Part shown: piece after piece, positions 6,587-13,326 of the stretch
Position numbering within the stretch: the first letter of the stretch is position 1
How the letters are laid out: each line of letters opens with the position of its first letter
Source of the DNA: Atopobiaceae bacterium UBA5363
Lineage (GTDB): Bacteria; Actinomycetota; Coriobacteriia; Coriobacteriales; Atopobiaceae
Assembly: GCA_002407925.1 (NCBI GenBank)
Contig: DHPN01000013.1
Coordinates: forward strand, 1 to 13,535
Reading direction: 5' to 3'
DNA length: 13,535 nucleotides
Translations under genes and position numbers: made by a program
The notes under the pieces: generated by a model
The model's database searches: none
What the model was told of the DNA's origin: nothing
Seen by the model: the letters and a program-made list of their open reading frames with translations, nothing else

Positions 6587-9247
6587 CTAGGCGGTTTCCT
6601 TCTCAAGACTCGTAAGGATCTTTTGGTCCTTGTCAGTCCATGTGGGCATAGGCTTGAATACCTGCCACACTATGAGCGCCGCGAAGCAGATCGCTATGAC
6701 CGTCCAAAACCCAAAGCTCCCAAAGACGAACCACTCATAAAACTGATTTATAAGCAAACCGACCACCCAGCCAAAGGCGCATTCATAGCCGATCGCAAAC
6801 CAGGTCCATTTCGGGTCATTCATCTGTCGCCGAATAGTTCCCATTGCTGCAAAGCAAGGAGCGTCGAGCATGTTGAACGCCACAAAGGCGCACATTGCCC
6901 CGGCATGTAGAGAGCCGCCCCAGCTAAACATATTCGCGAAGCCAGTCCACATTGAAACAGAGTTTTCAGAGGCGTTTCCGATGCCGTATAGCACACCGAA
7001 GGTTGAGACGAGGTTCTCCTTAGCAATCAGAGCCGATATAGAAGCGGCTGTGGCCTGCCAATTTGCAAAGCCAAGAGGTGCAAATATCCAGCACAGAGCA
7101 CCACCGATTCCTGCCAAGACGGAGAAGTCCATGTAGCTCTCGGGCACATCAGCAAATCCCGGCAGATAGCCAAAAGCGCCGCTTCCACCCTCCCATCCTG
7201 CAAGCCCGAAGTTGGACAGGAACCAAATACCAACGGCGGCAGCGAAGATGATGGTCCCCGCCTTTTTAACGTACGCGGAGACGCGCTCCCATACATGAAG
7301 CCACCAAGACTTCATAGAAGGTAGGTGATATTCAGGCAGCTCCATGACAAATGGAATCGGATCGCCTGCAAAAGGCTTTGTTTTCTTAAGCATCACTGCA
7401 GAGATGATGATGGCTACGACGCCTAGGAAGTAGAAAAACGGTGCAATCCACCACGCGCTGGAGCCTCCCGCGAGCACGCCCATCACCAAGGCAATGATCG
7501 GCAGCTTAGCTGAGCAGGGGATCATGGTGGTAGTCATAATTGTCATGCGGCGGTCGCGCTCGTTTTCAATGGTTTTTGTTGAAAGCACGCCCGGGACGCC
7601 ACAGCCGGAGCTGATCATCATTGGTATGAACGACTTTCCTGACAGCCCAAAGCGGCGGAAAACACGGTCCATAACAAAGGCGACACGCGCCATATAGCCA
7701 CAGTCTTCTAAGAAGCAAAGCATGATGAACAGGACGAAGATCTGTGGTATAAAGCCGAGCACTGATCCAACGCCGCCTATTACCCCATCAACGACCAAAG
7801 ATTCTACGGCAGCTGACGCACCGGTTGACTCGAGGCCATTGGTCGCGGCGGTCGGTATTGAGTCGACAAACGTGCCGAAATCATGTGGGTCTGGCTCCTC
7901 AGCAAAGCCGCTGATGGCATTTTTAAAGTCGCTGGAGCTGATGGTTTCAATCATTGCGGGGTTGGTGCCGGTTGCAGGCAGGCCGTCAGAGTCTAGTTTG
8001 GTAATAGCATTGCCGTCGGTGTCGACATAGTTGCCGTTCTCGTCAGTAAGGTAAGCGTCCTTCGCCACAAATCCTGCCTTGCTGGCAGCCGCTTCGAAGT
8101 TGGAGATGGTTTGTTCGTCCTCTTCAGTTGGGTCTTCTGCGGCGATGGCGTCCGCTACGCCATCTGTGTTGATTCCAGCTTCCTCGGCTTGTGTGAGATA
8201 GGCGTTTATTTGTTCTTGAAAGTGATTGTCAGCCCAACTGTCGGCGGCTTCGGTGTACGCTTCCTCCCCGCTACCAAACAGGAAGAACCCATCGCCAAAG
8301 AGGTTATCGTTTACCCAGTCGGTCGCTGCTGTGCCTACTGTCGAGATGGCAATGTAATAAACGAGAATCATGGCTGCGATGAAAATAGGAAGACCAAAGA
8401 CGCGGCTCGTGACAACCTTGTCTATCTTTTCTGACGTCGTGAGCTTTGGAGGTGCTTTTTTAACACACGCCTGCATTACCGTCGCGATCCAGTCGTAGCG
8501 CCCTGAGGTGATGATGGACTCGGAGTCGTCGTCATAGACCTTCTCAATAGACCTAATGATCGGTTCGATGATGTCATCATCGGCTTTTGTGAGGTGCAGC
8601 GGCGCGATGGCCTCGGCGTCGCGTTCGAAGACTTTAATTGCATACCAGCGGGCAAGCTCAGGGTCACACGAATCTTTGATCTGGCAAGTGATTTTTTCGA
8701 GGGTATCTTCTACGTCTTGTGGAAAGCACTTGCGGCCTTGGGCACCGTGATGCCTTCGTGCGGCTTTTGTGGCTTCCTTTACGAGATCATCGAGGTTTGT
8801 GTCGCGCAGTGCAGAGACTTCAATGACAGGCACTCCGAGCTTGGCAGCAAGAGATTTAGTATCGATTGAGTCGCCCCGCTGTGCAAGAAGGTCGCACATG
8901 TTAAGGCCGATGACAACAGGTAGGCCACATTCAAGGATTTGAGTCGTAAGGTAAAGATTTCGCTCGAGGTTGGTTACATCCACAAGATCAATGATCGCGT
9001 CAGGGCGATCATTGACAAGGTAGTCGCGAGAAACGACTTCTTCAGGAGAATAGGGCGAAAGAGAATAAATTCCGGGCAGGTCGACAAAGTCCACGCTTTT
9101 GTCAGCTCGCCAGCTAGCCATCTTTTTTTCTACAGTAACGCCAGGCCAATTGCCGACGTAGCCGTTTGAACCGGTAAGTTGGTTGAACAGCGTCGTCTTG
9201 CCGCAGTTTGGGTTGCCGGCTAAAGCAATGTTTATTTTTTCAGCCAT
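6587..9247 (-). CDS. feoB: Ferrous iron transport protein B with large acidic loop insertion
   Basis: Main Fe2+ importer of the cytoplasmic membrane, with an N-terminal GTPase domain. In this 886-residue protein: G1 GNPNCGKT (11-18), switch region NWPGVTVEKK (33-42), G3 DLPG (56-59), G4 NMCD (116-119), G5 SAL (145-147), the helical GDI region (~170-270), TM1 (~285-305), then Gate cores with SGCGVPG (547-553) and PCSAKLPI (577-584), and further helices to ~860. It exceeds the usual ~650-775 residues because about 140 residues (~325-466) are inserted between TM1 and TM2, on the outer face; this stretch has roughly thirty Asp/Glu and about four Lys, with D/N/G-rich turns (DENGNY, DTDGN, DSDG). 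AAGGG lies 7 bp upstream of the ATG. It is the last gene of feoA-feoA-feoB, 76 bp after the second feoA. Confidence 0.97.
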   Translation of the reverse strand: MAEKINIALAGNPNCGKTTLFNQLTGSNGYVGNWPGVTVEKKMASWRADKSVDFVDLPGIYSLSPYSPEEVVSRDYLVNDRPDAIIDLVDVTNLERNLYLTTQILECGLPVVIGLNMCDLLAQRGDSIDTKSLAAKLGVPVIEVSALRDTNLDDLVKEATKAARRHHGAQGRKCFPQDVEDTLEKITCQIKDSCDPELARWYAIKVFERDAEAIAPLHLTKADDDIIEPIIRSIEKVYDDDSESIITSGRYDWIATVMQACVKKAPPKLTTSEKIDKVVTSRVFGLPIFIAAMILVYYIAISTVGTAATDWVNDNLFGDGFFLFGSGEEAYTEAADSWADNHFQEQINAYLTQAEEAGINTDGVADAIAAEDPTEEDEQTISNFEAAASKAGFVAKDAYLTDENGNYVDTDGNAITKLDSDGLPATGTNPAMIETISSSDFKNAISGFAEEPDPHDFGTFVDSIPTAATNGLESTGASAAVESLVVDGVIGGVGSVLGFIPQIFVLFIMLCFLEDCGYMARVAFVMDRVFRRFGLSGKSFIPMMISSGCGVPGVLSTKTIENERDRRMTIMTTTMIPCSAKLPIIALVMGVLAGGSSAWWIAPFFYFLGVVAIIISAVMLKKTKPFAGDPIPFVMELPEYHLPSMKSWWLHVWERVSAYVKKAGTIIFAAAVGIWFLSNFGLAGWEGGSGAFGYLPGFADVPESYMDFSVLAGIGGALCWIFAPLGFANWQATAASISALIAKENLVSTFGVLYGIGNASENSVSMWTGFANMFSWGGSLHAGAMCAFVAFNMLDAPCFAAMGTIRRQMNDPKWTWFAIGYECAFGWVVGLLINQFYEWFVFGSFGFWTVIAICFAALIVWQVFKPMPTWTDKDQKILTSLEKETA

Positions 9248-9271
9248 TCTGAGCCCTTCATATGGTGCACT

Positions 9272-9309
9272 GTTAGATACTGCTAACTCATGTGCTAAAA
9301 AAACACATG
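9272..9309. promoter_or_regulatory. Inverted repeats in the feoA-feoB gap
   Basis: The 76-bp gap holds GTTAG-N6-CTAAC (9272-9287), built from the same half-site as the feoA operator but more closely spaced, and a separate CATGTG/CACATG repeat (9289-9294, 9304-9309) whose loop carries an A7 run (T7 on the coding strand). This could be a second regulator site or an mRNA processing/attenuation element setting feoB level; no convincing separate promoter was found. Confidence 0.3.
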
Positions 9310-9323
9310 GACGAATCTATTGC

Positions 9324-9545
9324 CTATGCAACTTGGATGCTTTCGGCTTCATCTTTGCGAATAGTGAGCTCATAGCCACGAACAGTGACCTCGACGGGAT
9401 CTCCAAGAGGTGCTACCTTGCGTACGTAGACCCTTGTCCCCTTTGTAAGTCCCATATCCATAATGCGACGTTTGAGCGCGCCGCTTCCTGTAAGTTTTAT
9501 CACGGTATGAGTCTCGCCAACTTTTGCATCTCTTAGCGTTGCCAT
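9324..9545 (-). CDS. feoA: FeoA family protein (second in operon)
   Basis: Small cytoplasmic SH3-like protein of the Feo ferrous iron system, thought to modulate FeoB. The 73 residues are a full FeoA domain with the classic pattern: GETHTVIKLTGSGALKRR (about 10-27), MDMGLTKGTRVYVRKVAPLG (about 29-48), then DPVEVTVRGYELTIRKDEA (about 49-67). It is the more canonical of the two FeoA paralogues here. The start at 9545 has GGGAGG 10 bp upstream, and the gap to the preceding feoA is 25 bp, so translation within one transcript is expected. feoB follows after 76 bp. Confidence 0.93.
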   Translation of the reverse strand: MATLRDAKVGETHTVIKLTGSGALKRRIMDMGLTKGTRVYVRKVAPLGDPVEVTVRGYELTIRKDEAESIQVA

Positions 9546-9570
9546 AGCTACAGCGCCTCCCTTCCTCTTT

Positions 9571-9855
9571 CTAATAAGTAGTGATCTTGCGGGCCATGTC
9601 GCGATTGAGGCCGAAGGTGGCTCCTTTTACCGAGACGATTACGTCACCGTTGACACGAGACACAACCTTCACCTCCGCATTTTCGACAAAGCCGAGCTCA
9701 GCTAAGTGCTGCCGCAAATCCGTGCCGCCATGCACCTTTAGCACGCGAACTGTTTCTCCAGCGCTTACTAATGCAAGCGGTAGCTGTGCCCCAGCATGGA
9801 TAAAAGCGGGTGCTTGCCTTTCCATGGGAATGACTCCATCGACCGAGGCTTCCAT
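9571..9855 (-). CDS. feoA: FeoA family protein (first in operon, N-terminally extended)
   Basis: Second, more divergent FeoA-like protein, promoter-proximal in the feoA-feoA-feoB operon. The 94 residues comprise a ~25-residue N-terminal extension of no recognisable type (MEASVDGVIPMERQAPAFIH) and an SH3-like FeoA domain from about residue 27: LPLALVSAGETVRVLKVHGG, LRQHLAELGFVENAEVKVVS, then VIVSVKGATFGLNRDMARKI. The start at 9855 was chosen because AGGAGG sits 5 bp upstream; the frame extends to 9990 but that part would cover the promoter and operator. Paired FeoA proteins occur in many Gram-positive feo operons, where they may form a complex with FeoB; the separate role of each is not known. 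Expression is likely metal-repressed through the operator immediately upstream. Confidence 0.9.
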   Translation of the reverse strand: MEASVDGVIPMERQAPAFIHAGAQLPLALVSAGETVRVLKVHGGTDLRQHLAELGFVENAEVKVVSRVNGDVIVSVKGATFGLNRDMARKITTY

Positions 9856-9865
9856 CCTATCCTCC

Positions 9866-9891
9866 TTTGTTAGTTTACCAATACTAACAAA
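9866..9891 (-). promoter_or_regulatory. feo operator: 9-bp perfect inverted repeat
   Basis: TTTGTTAGT (9866-9874) and ACTAACAAA (9883-9891) are perfect inverted repeats with an 8-bp spacer. The GTTAG/CTAAC half-sites recall the core of the DtxR/IdeR box, though spaced wider. It lies between the feoA -10 box and the Shine-Dalgarno site, covering the expected transcription start, so binding would block transcription. Its inner 16 bp recur upstream of the Cys-rich gene (3022-3037). Confidence 0.7.
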
Positions 9892-9895
9892 AAGT

Positions 9896-9923
9896 AGTAT
9901 ATATCTAACTCTATATGTTGCAA
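9896..9923 (-). promoter_or_regulatory. feoA promoter
   Basis: On the minus strand, -35 TTGCAA (9918-9923; 4 of 6 consensus) and -10 TATACT (9896-9901; 5 of 6) are separated by 16 bp. The expected start near 9889 falls inside the operator. The spacer itself holds another GTTAGATA half-site-like word (9902-9909). Confidence 0.6.
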
Positions 9924-9959
9924 GAAAGACCTCACAGCTGTTTTTTGGTATATCTCTCC

Positions 9960-10010
9960 CCCAAAGAGCGATTTGCTGTCTTATCTGCATATGGGCATAC
10001 AGCTCTTGGG
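9960..10010 (+). other. Imperfect hairpin in the regulator's 5' region
   Basis: CCCAAAGAGC (9960-9969) pairs with GCTCTTGGG (10002-10010) over 9 bp with one bulged A; GCTGT (9975-9979) with ACAGC (9999-10003) is an overlapping alternative. No T run follows, so this is not a simple terminator. It lies between the feoA promoter and the regulator gene and may simply be a boundary or leader structure. A lone half-site GTTAGTT (10035-10041) lies nearer the gene. No clear promoter for the regulator was identified. Confidence 0.2.
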
Positions 10011-10075
10011 TAAAGTAAAATCAAAAGGGCAAACGTTAGTTAATTATGTAGGTTCTCTATGGGCAAGGTATAACT

Positions 10076-10501
10076 ATGACTACAAAAATAAGCACGCATG
10101 GTAAAGAGAGCTTAACGATGGCAAGCGAGGACTATCTGGAAGCTATCTTTCGCCTTTCAACAGAAAAGGGTGGGACAGGAGAAGTCCATTCTGTTGATGT
10201 TGCAGACCAGCTTCATGTCTCGAAGGCAAGTGTAAATAAGGCATTAGCCGTACTACGTGAAAACGGCATGATCGAGCAGATGCGCTATGGGTGCATTACC
10301 TTGACTGACAGGGGTAAAGCATACGGAGCCGATGTCTGGCACAGGCATCGGACGCTGCGGGCTTTTCTCACTCAGACTCTTGGTGTTGATGCTAAGACAG
10401 CTAATGATGAGGCATGTCTTATGGAGCATGACCTTTCTGAGGACACAATGCGCCGTTGGGTCAATTACCTTGAAAGTCAGGGAGTGAGCCTTCCCGATTG
10501 A
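10076..10501 (+). CDS. DtxR/MntR-family metal-dependent transcriptional repressor
   Basis: Metal-sensing DNA-binding protein, probably repressing Fe2+/Mn2+ uptake genes when metal is plentiful. The 141 residues give a winged helix-turn-helix (about 18-80; HTH near VADQLHVSKASVNKALAVL, wing near YGCITLTDRG) and a helical dimerisation/metal domain (about 81-136). Like MntR it lacks the C-terminal SH3-like domain of DtxR/IdeR. Metal-ligand positions are mixed: SEDYLEAI gives Asp19/Glu22 as in Bacillus MntR, His91 matches MntR His77, but EACLMEHDLS places Cys114, Glu117 and His118 as in DtxR/IdeR. The start at 10076 has a modest AAGG site; an alternative ATG at 10118 (residue 15) has AGAGAG upstream and would still keep Asp19. 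Divergent from feoA, with which it shares the operator region; iron versus manganese specificity is undecided. Confidence 0.9.
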   Translation: MTTKISTHGKESLTMASEDYLEAIFRLSTEKGGTGEVHSVDVADQLHVSKASVNKALAVLRENGMIEQMRYGCITLTDRGKAYGADVWHRHRTLRAFLTQTLGVDAKTANDEACLMEHDLSEDTMRRWVNYLESQGVSLPD

Positions 10502-10730
10502 CGTATGAAATAGCTCAATGAAGAAAATTGTGCAGCTGCTGAGATTAGCGTGGTTGAACAGCAAGCTTATAGGGGCGCTCAAGCTTTATGTGGGCGCCTA
10601 GTTTGAAGAGAAGGCACGTTTGTCCGATAAAGGCGAAAGCCAGCCGCTCTTGTGGGGTAAGCTTTCAACGGTTGAGTGTCTTCAAGCAGACTTTGGTGCA
10701 ACTGTACGTAAATGAGAGGATTGGATACGC

Positions 10731-11627
10731 ATGAAAGCAGTTATACCTGCGGCGGGTCTTGGTACTCGCTTCCTTCCCGCAACCAAGGCGACGCCAAAGG
10801 AGCTGTTGCCAGTGCTTGACAAGCCAGTTATTCAGTATGTGGTCGAAGAGGCGCTGGAGCCTGAGGGCGTTGACGAGGTTGTGATCGTGAACTCTCATGA
10901 GAAGCCGGCGATAGAGTCATATTTTACTGTTGATGGGGGCTTCGAGCAGACTTTGCGCGAACGAGGAAAAAATGTTGAGGCTGACAAGGTCCATGCAGCA
11001 GGCGACCTCCCGGTATCATTCGTTTACCAAAATGAGCCCAAGGGTCTTGGCCATGCAGTGTTATGTGCTGCCAATAAAGTTGGCACGGAGCCTTTTTTTG
11101 TGCTGCTGGGGGACTACTTTGTTCCTGATCATAAGATGTGCGTACATATGGCTGAAGTTTCTGCCGCACATGGCAGTGCGTCTGTAATTGCTGTTGCGCC
11201 TGTTCCCGCTGATCAAGTAAGCCGCTATGGAATAATAGGCGGCACGCGTATCGGCAGTCTCAAAGGCTATGACAGGGTAGCCGATGAAGAGCCAGGCGCT
11301 GTGTGGAAAGTCAACCAACTCGTTGAAAAGCCAACGCTTGAAGCTGCTCCTTCGCATTTGTTCATTGTAGGCCGTTACCTGCTATCTCCCCGTGTAATGG
11401 AGCTCCTAAAGACCCAAGATCCTGGAGCCGGCGGCGAGATTCAATTGACTGATGCTCTTGAGCGTTTGCTGGCAGAAGAAGAGATGTATGCGGTTGTTGT
11501 CGATCCCAGTGAGGGCTGTGACACAGGAACGCCAGCTGCGTGGGCTGCGACTAATGCACGTATCGCCCTTTGCACTCCTTCTGTACGTGACGCTTTCATT
11601 GAGGGTCTTGGCAAGGTCAGAATTTAA
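10731..11627 (+). CDS. galU: UTP--glucose-1-phosphate uridylyltransferase
   Basis: Cytoplasmic enzyme making UDP-glucose from UTP and glucose-1-phosphate for cell-envelope polysaccharide, glycolipid and galactose metabolism. The 298 residues match GalU in length. Visible: nucleotide-binding loop AAGLGTRFLPATKATPKELL (7-26), DKPVIQYVVEEAL (30-42), GLGHAV (105-110), the metal-site aspartate in LLGDYFVPD (Asp128), VEKP with the conserved Lys (198-201), GRYLLSP (214-220), GGEIQLTDAL (234-243) and CDTGTPAAW (263-271). AGAGGA ends 10 bp before the ATG. The 229 bp upstream (10502-10730) hold no recognisable gene or strong promoter. The phosphohexomutase-family gene follows after 18 bp, a natural pairing because a working phosphoglucomutase would supply glucose-1-phosphate. 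Confidence 0.95.
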   Translation: MKAVIPAAGLGTRFLPATKATPKELLPVLDKPVIQYVVEEALEPEGVDEVVIVNSHEKPAIESYFTVDGGFEQTLRERGKNVEADKVHAAGDLPVSFVYQNEPKGLGHAVLCAANKVGTEPFFVLLGDYFVPDHKMCVHMAEVSAAHGSASVIAVAPVPADQVSRYGIIGGTRIGSLKGYDRVADEEPGAVWKVNQLVEKPTLEAAPSHLFIVGRYLLSPRVMELLKTQDPGAGGEIQLTDALERLLAEEEMYAVVVDPSEGCDTGTPAAWAATNARIALCTPSVRDAFIEGLGKVRI

Positions 11628-11645
11628 GGGGGAAACGGCCTTCCT

Positions 11646-13061
11646 ATGGGCATCATACGGTTTACACCATATGGTTGGCGTGGACGCTATGATGAAGACT
11701 TCACTGAAGATAGTGTCATACGCATAACCACAGCCCTCGGAAAAGTTTGGGCTGAACGAACTCCTGGGTCCCCTGTGCTGATAGGCTATGACGGACGTTA
11801 TAGTTCGGAGTCATTTGCCTTGCTGGCAGGGAAAGTCCTTGCCGAGAGCGGCCTGCGCGCAATCGTTTCGACGGACATTTGCCCGCTGCCGGCCCTTGCT
11901 TGGTCAGCAGCTCACACTGAAGCCTGCGCAGGGGCTTTGATGGTTTCAGCTTCTGAAGAATCCTCTGAATACGGCGGGCTCATTGTCAGGGGAACAGACG
12001 GAGGGCCAATCAGCGAATCATTTGCGCGTAGGGTTGAGCGGCTTGTAGGCACGAAGGTTGTTTATCCGGAATCTGAGATTTCGCGAGCAGACTTTGTAGC
12101 GCCTTACCTCAAAGACCTCTGTGACTTTGTAGATCTTGACAAGATTTCCAACGCTCACTTGCGCCTCGTCGTCGATCCTATGTATGGAGCTGCGTCTGGT
12201 TATTTATTTCGAGCGCTTGAGGCTATAGGTTGCTCGGTGACGCAACTGCACGCAGGACCACAGGACGATTTCGGTGGCTTGCACCCGCAGCCTGTTGAGC
12301 CTTGGGCCGATGAGTGCGAGCAGGTTGTCCAATGTCAAAAGGCTGACGTTGGATTGCTTTTGAGCGGCGACGGCAACCGGGCTGCCATTGTAGATGAGCG
12401 AGGAAGGCTTGTTACCCCGCATAATATGATCCCTGTTGTACTTGCCCATCTTGTGCGCGATTGCGGCGAGAAGGGGAGAGTTGTCACGACACTAGCTAGT
12501 TCAATGCGCACGGAACGCCTAGCGCATCTTCTAGGTTTGTCGACAACTGCAGTTCCTGTGGGCTTTAGTCGCATCTACGGAGAGATCTTGCAAAAAGATG
12601 TGCTCATGGCTGCAGAAGAATATGGTGGAATCTGTCTGCCGAAGCACTTGTACGAGCGCGATGGTCTGCTTGTGTGCCTGCTTGTCTTAGAGGTGCTTGC
12701 AACTGCCGGCTGCCCTCTGTCTCAGGTAGTTGCAGACATAACTAGAGAGATCGGGCCGATGGATTACATTAGAAGAGACATACGCCTTGATGCTGGCGAA
12801 GCCCAGTCCCTTGAAAACGTGCTTCCTGGTCTTAATCCCTCACAAATTGCGGGGAGAAGACCAACTTCAGTTAATCATGCTGATGGACTCAGGCTGCAGT
12901 TTTCCGACGGATCTTGGTGCATGCTGCGCCCTTCACGTTCAGGGAACGTTGCGCGCGTTTATGCCGAAGCGCCCAATTCATCGGAGCGCGATGAGCTCCT
13001 CACAGCTCTCTGCGAGCTGGCACGCGATCCACAAATGTGGAGGAATTGTGTAGCACAATAG
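11646..13061 (+). CDS. Phosphohexomutase-family protein with degenerate active site
   Basis: Member of the alpha-D-phosphohexomutase (phosphoglucomutase/phosphomannomutase) superfamily by overall architecture and length (471 residues, four domains). The fold markers survive: GWRGRYDEDFT (10-20), VLIGYDGRYSSE (44-55), VVDPMYGAASGYL (175-187), VPVGFSRIYGEIL (303-315) and RVYAEA (437-442). The catalytic loops do not. The phosphoserine loop TASHNP is SASEES (101-106), keeping the serine but losing His-Asn-Pro; the metal loop DGDGDR is SGDGNR (240-245), losing two of three Asp; the sugar loop EESGG is EEYGG (324-328); the phosphate loop RPSGTE is RPSRSG (428-433); and the N-terminal GTDGWR is TPYGWR. 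The frame is intact and well preserved, so a pseudoenzyme or a new activity is more likely than a decaying gene. GGGGGA lies 12 bp before the ATG; probably co-transcribed with galU. Confidence 0.85.
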   Translation: MGIIRFTPYGWRGRYDEDFTEDSVIRITTALGKVWAERTPGSPVLIGYDGRYSSESFALLAGKVLAESGLRAIVSTDICPLPALAWSAAHTEACAGALMVSASEESSEYGGLIVRGTDGGPISESFARRVERLVGTKVVYPESEISRADFVAPYLKDLCDFVDLDKISNAHLRLVVDPMYGAASGYLFRALEAIGCSVTQLHAGPQDDFGGLHPQPVEPWADECEQVVQCQKADVGLLLSGDGNRAAIVDERGRLVTPHNMIPVVLAHLVRDCGEKGRVVTTLASSMRTERLAHLLGLSTTAVPVGFSRIYGEILQKDVLMAAEEYGGICLPKHLYERDGLLVCLLVLEVLATAGCPLSQVVADITREIGPMDYIRRDIRLDAGEAQSLENVLPGLNPSQIAGRRPTSVNHADGLRLQFSDGSWCMLRPSRSGNVARVYAEAPNSSERDELLTALCELARDPQMWRNCVAQ

Positions 13062-13326
13062 AAGTTGTTGGCATCTCGTGGTTGGAAGCGTATATTCATT
13101 CCTCGCGCCGATGCGGAGCAAAAGCAAAGCAGAGACGCGGTGAACCTTGAAAACCGGATACTGCGATCGATGAGATCGATAAGAGATAGACAGCGAAACC
13201 ATATCGGAGTGTGTATACTTAGTAAGTTTTTTTCACACCCGTTTAATTTCAGCGAATCCGAGATCGGCGTGATTTCGGGACAGGTCAGCTCAAAATTTGT
13301 ATACAATCTGCTCACGCAGATTTGTT
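13062..13326 (+). promoter_or_regulatory. rRNA operon promoter/leader region
   Basis: No protein gene is supported in these 265 bp. They hold an ITS-like box TTGAAAACCGGATA (13147-13160), a candidate -10 TATACT (13214-13219) without a clear -35, a GTGTG/CACAC hairpin enclosing it with a T7 run (13209-13238), an imperfect stem at 13257-13281, the palindrome TTGTATACAA (13297-13306), and a perfect 7-bp hairpin AATCTGC/GCAGATT (13305-13322) ending just before the 16S start. The stems may guide rRNA processing; promoter assignment is weak. Confidence 0.5.

Noticed and set aside
9581..10018. 145-codon open frame on the + strand opposite feoA
   Set aside because: It is antisense to a clear FeoA gene, covers the feo promoter and operator, and its Thr/Ser-rich product matches no known family.
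10518..10601. 27-codon frame (+) downstream of the regulator encoding a hydrophobic, basic peptide (MKKIVQLLRLAWLNSKLIGA...)
   Set aside because: The composition is suggestive of a small membrane peptide, but there is no Shine-Dalgarno site and no supporting context; chance is likely.
10560..10603. Possible terminator after the regulator gene (GGCGC/GCGCC near 10574-10600)
   Set aside because: Only a 5-bp stem with a 14-base loop and no T run, too weak to call.
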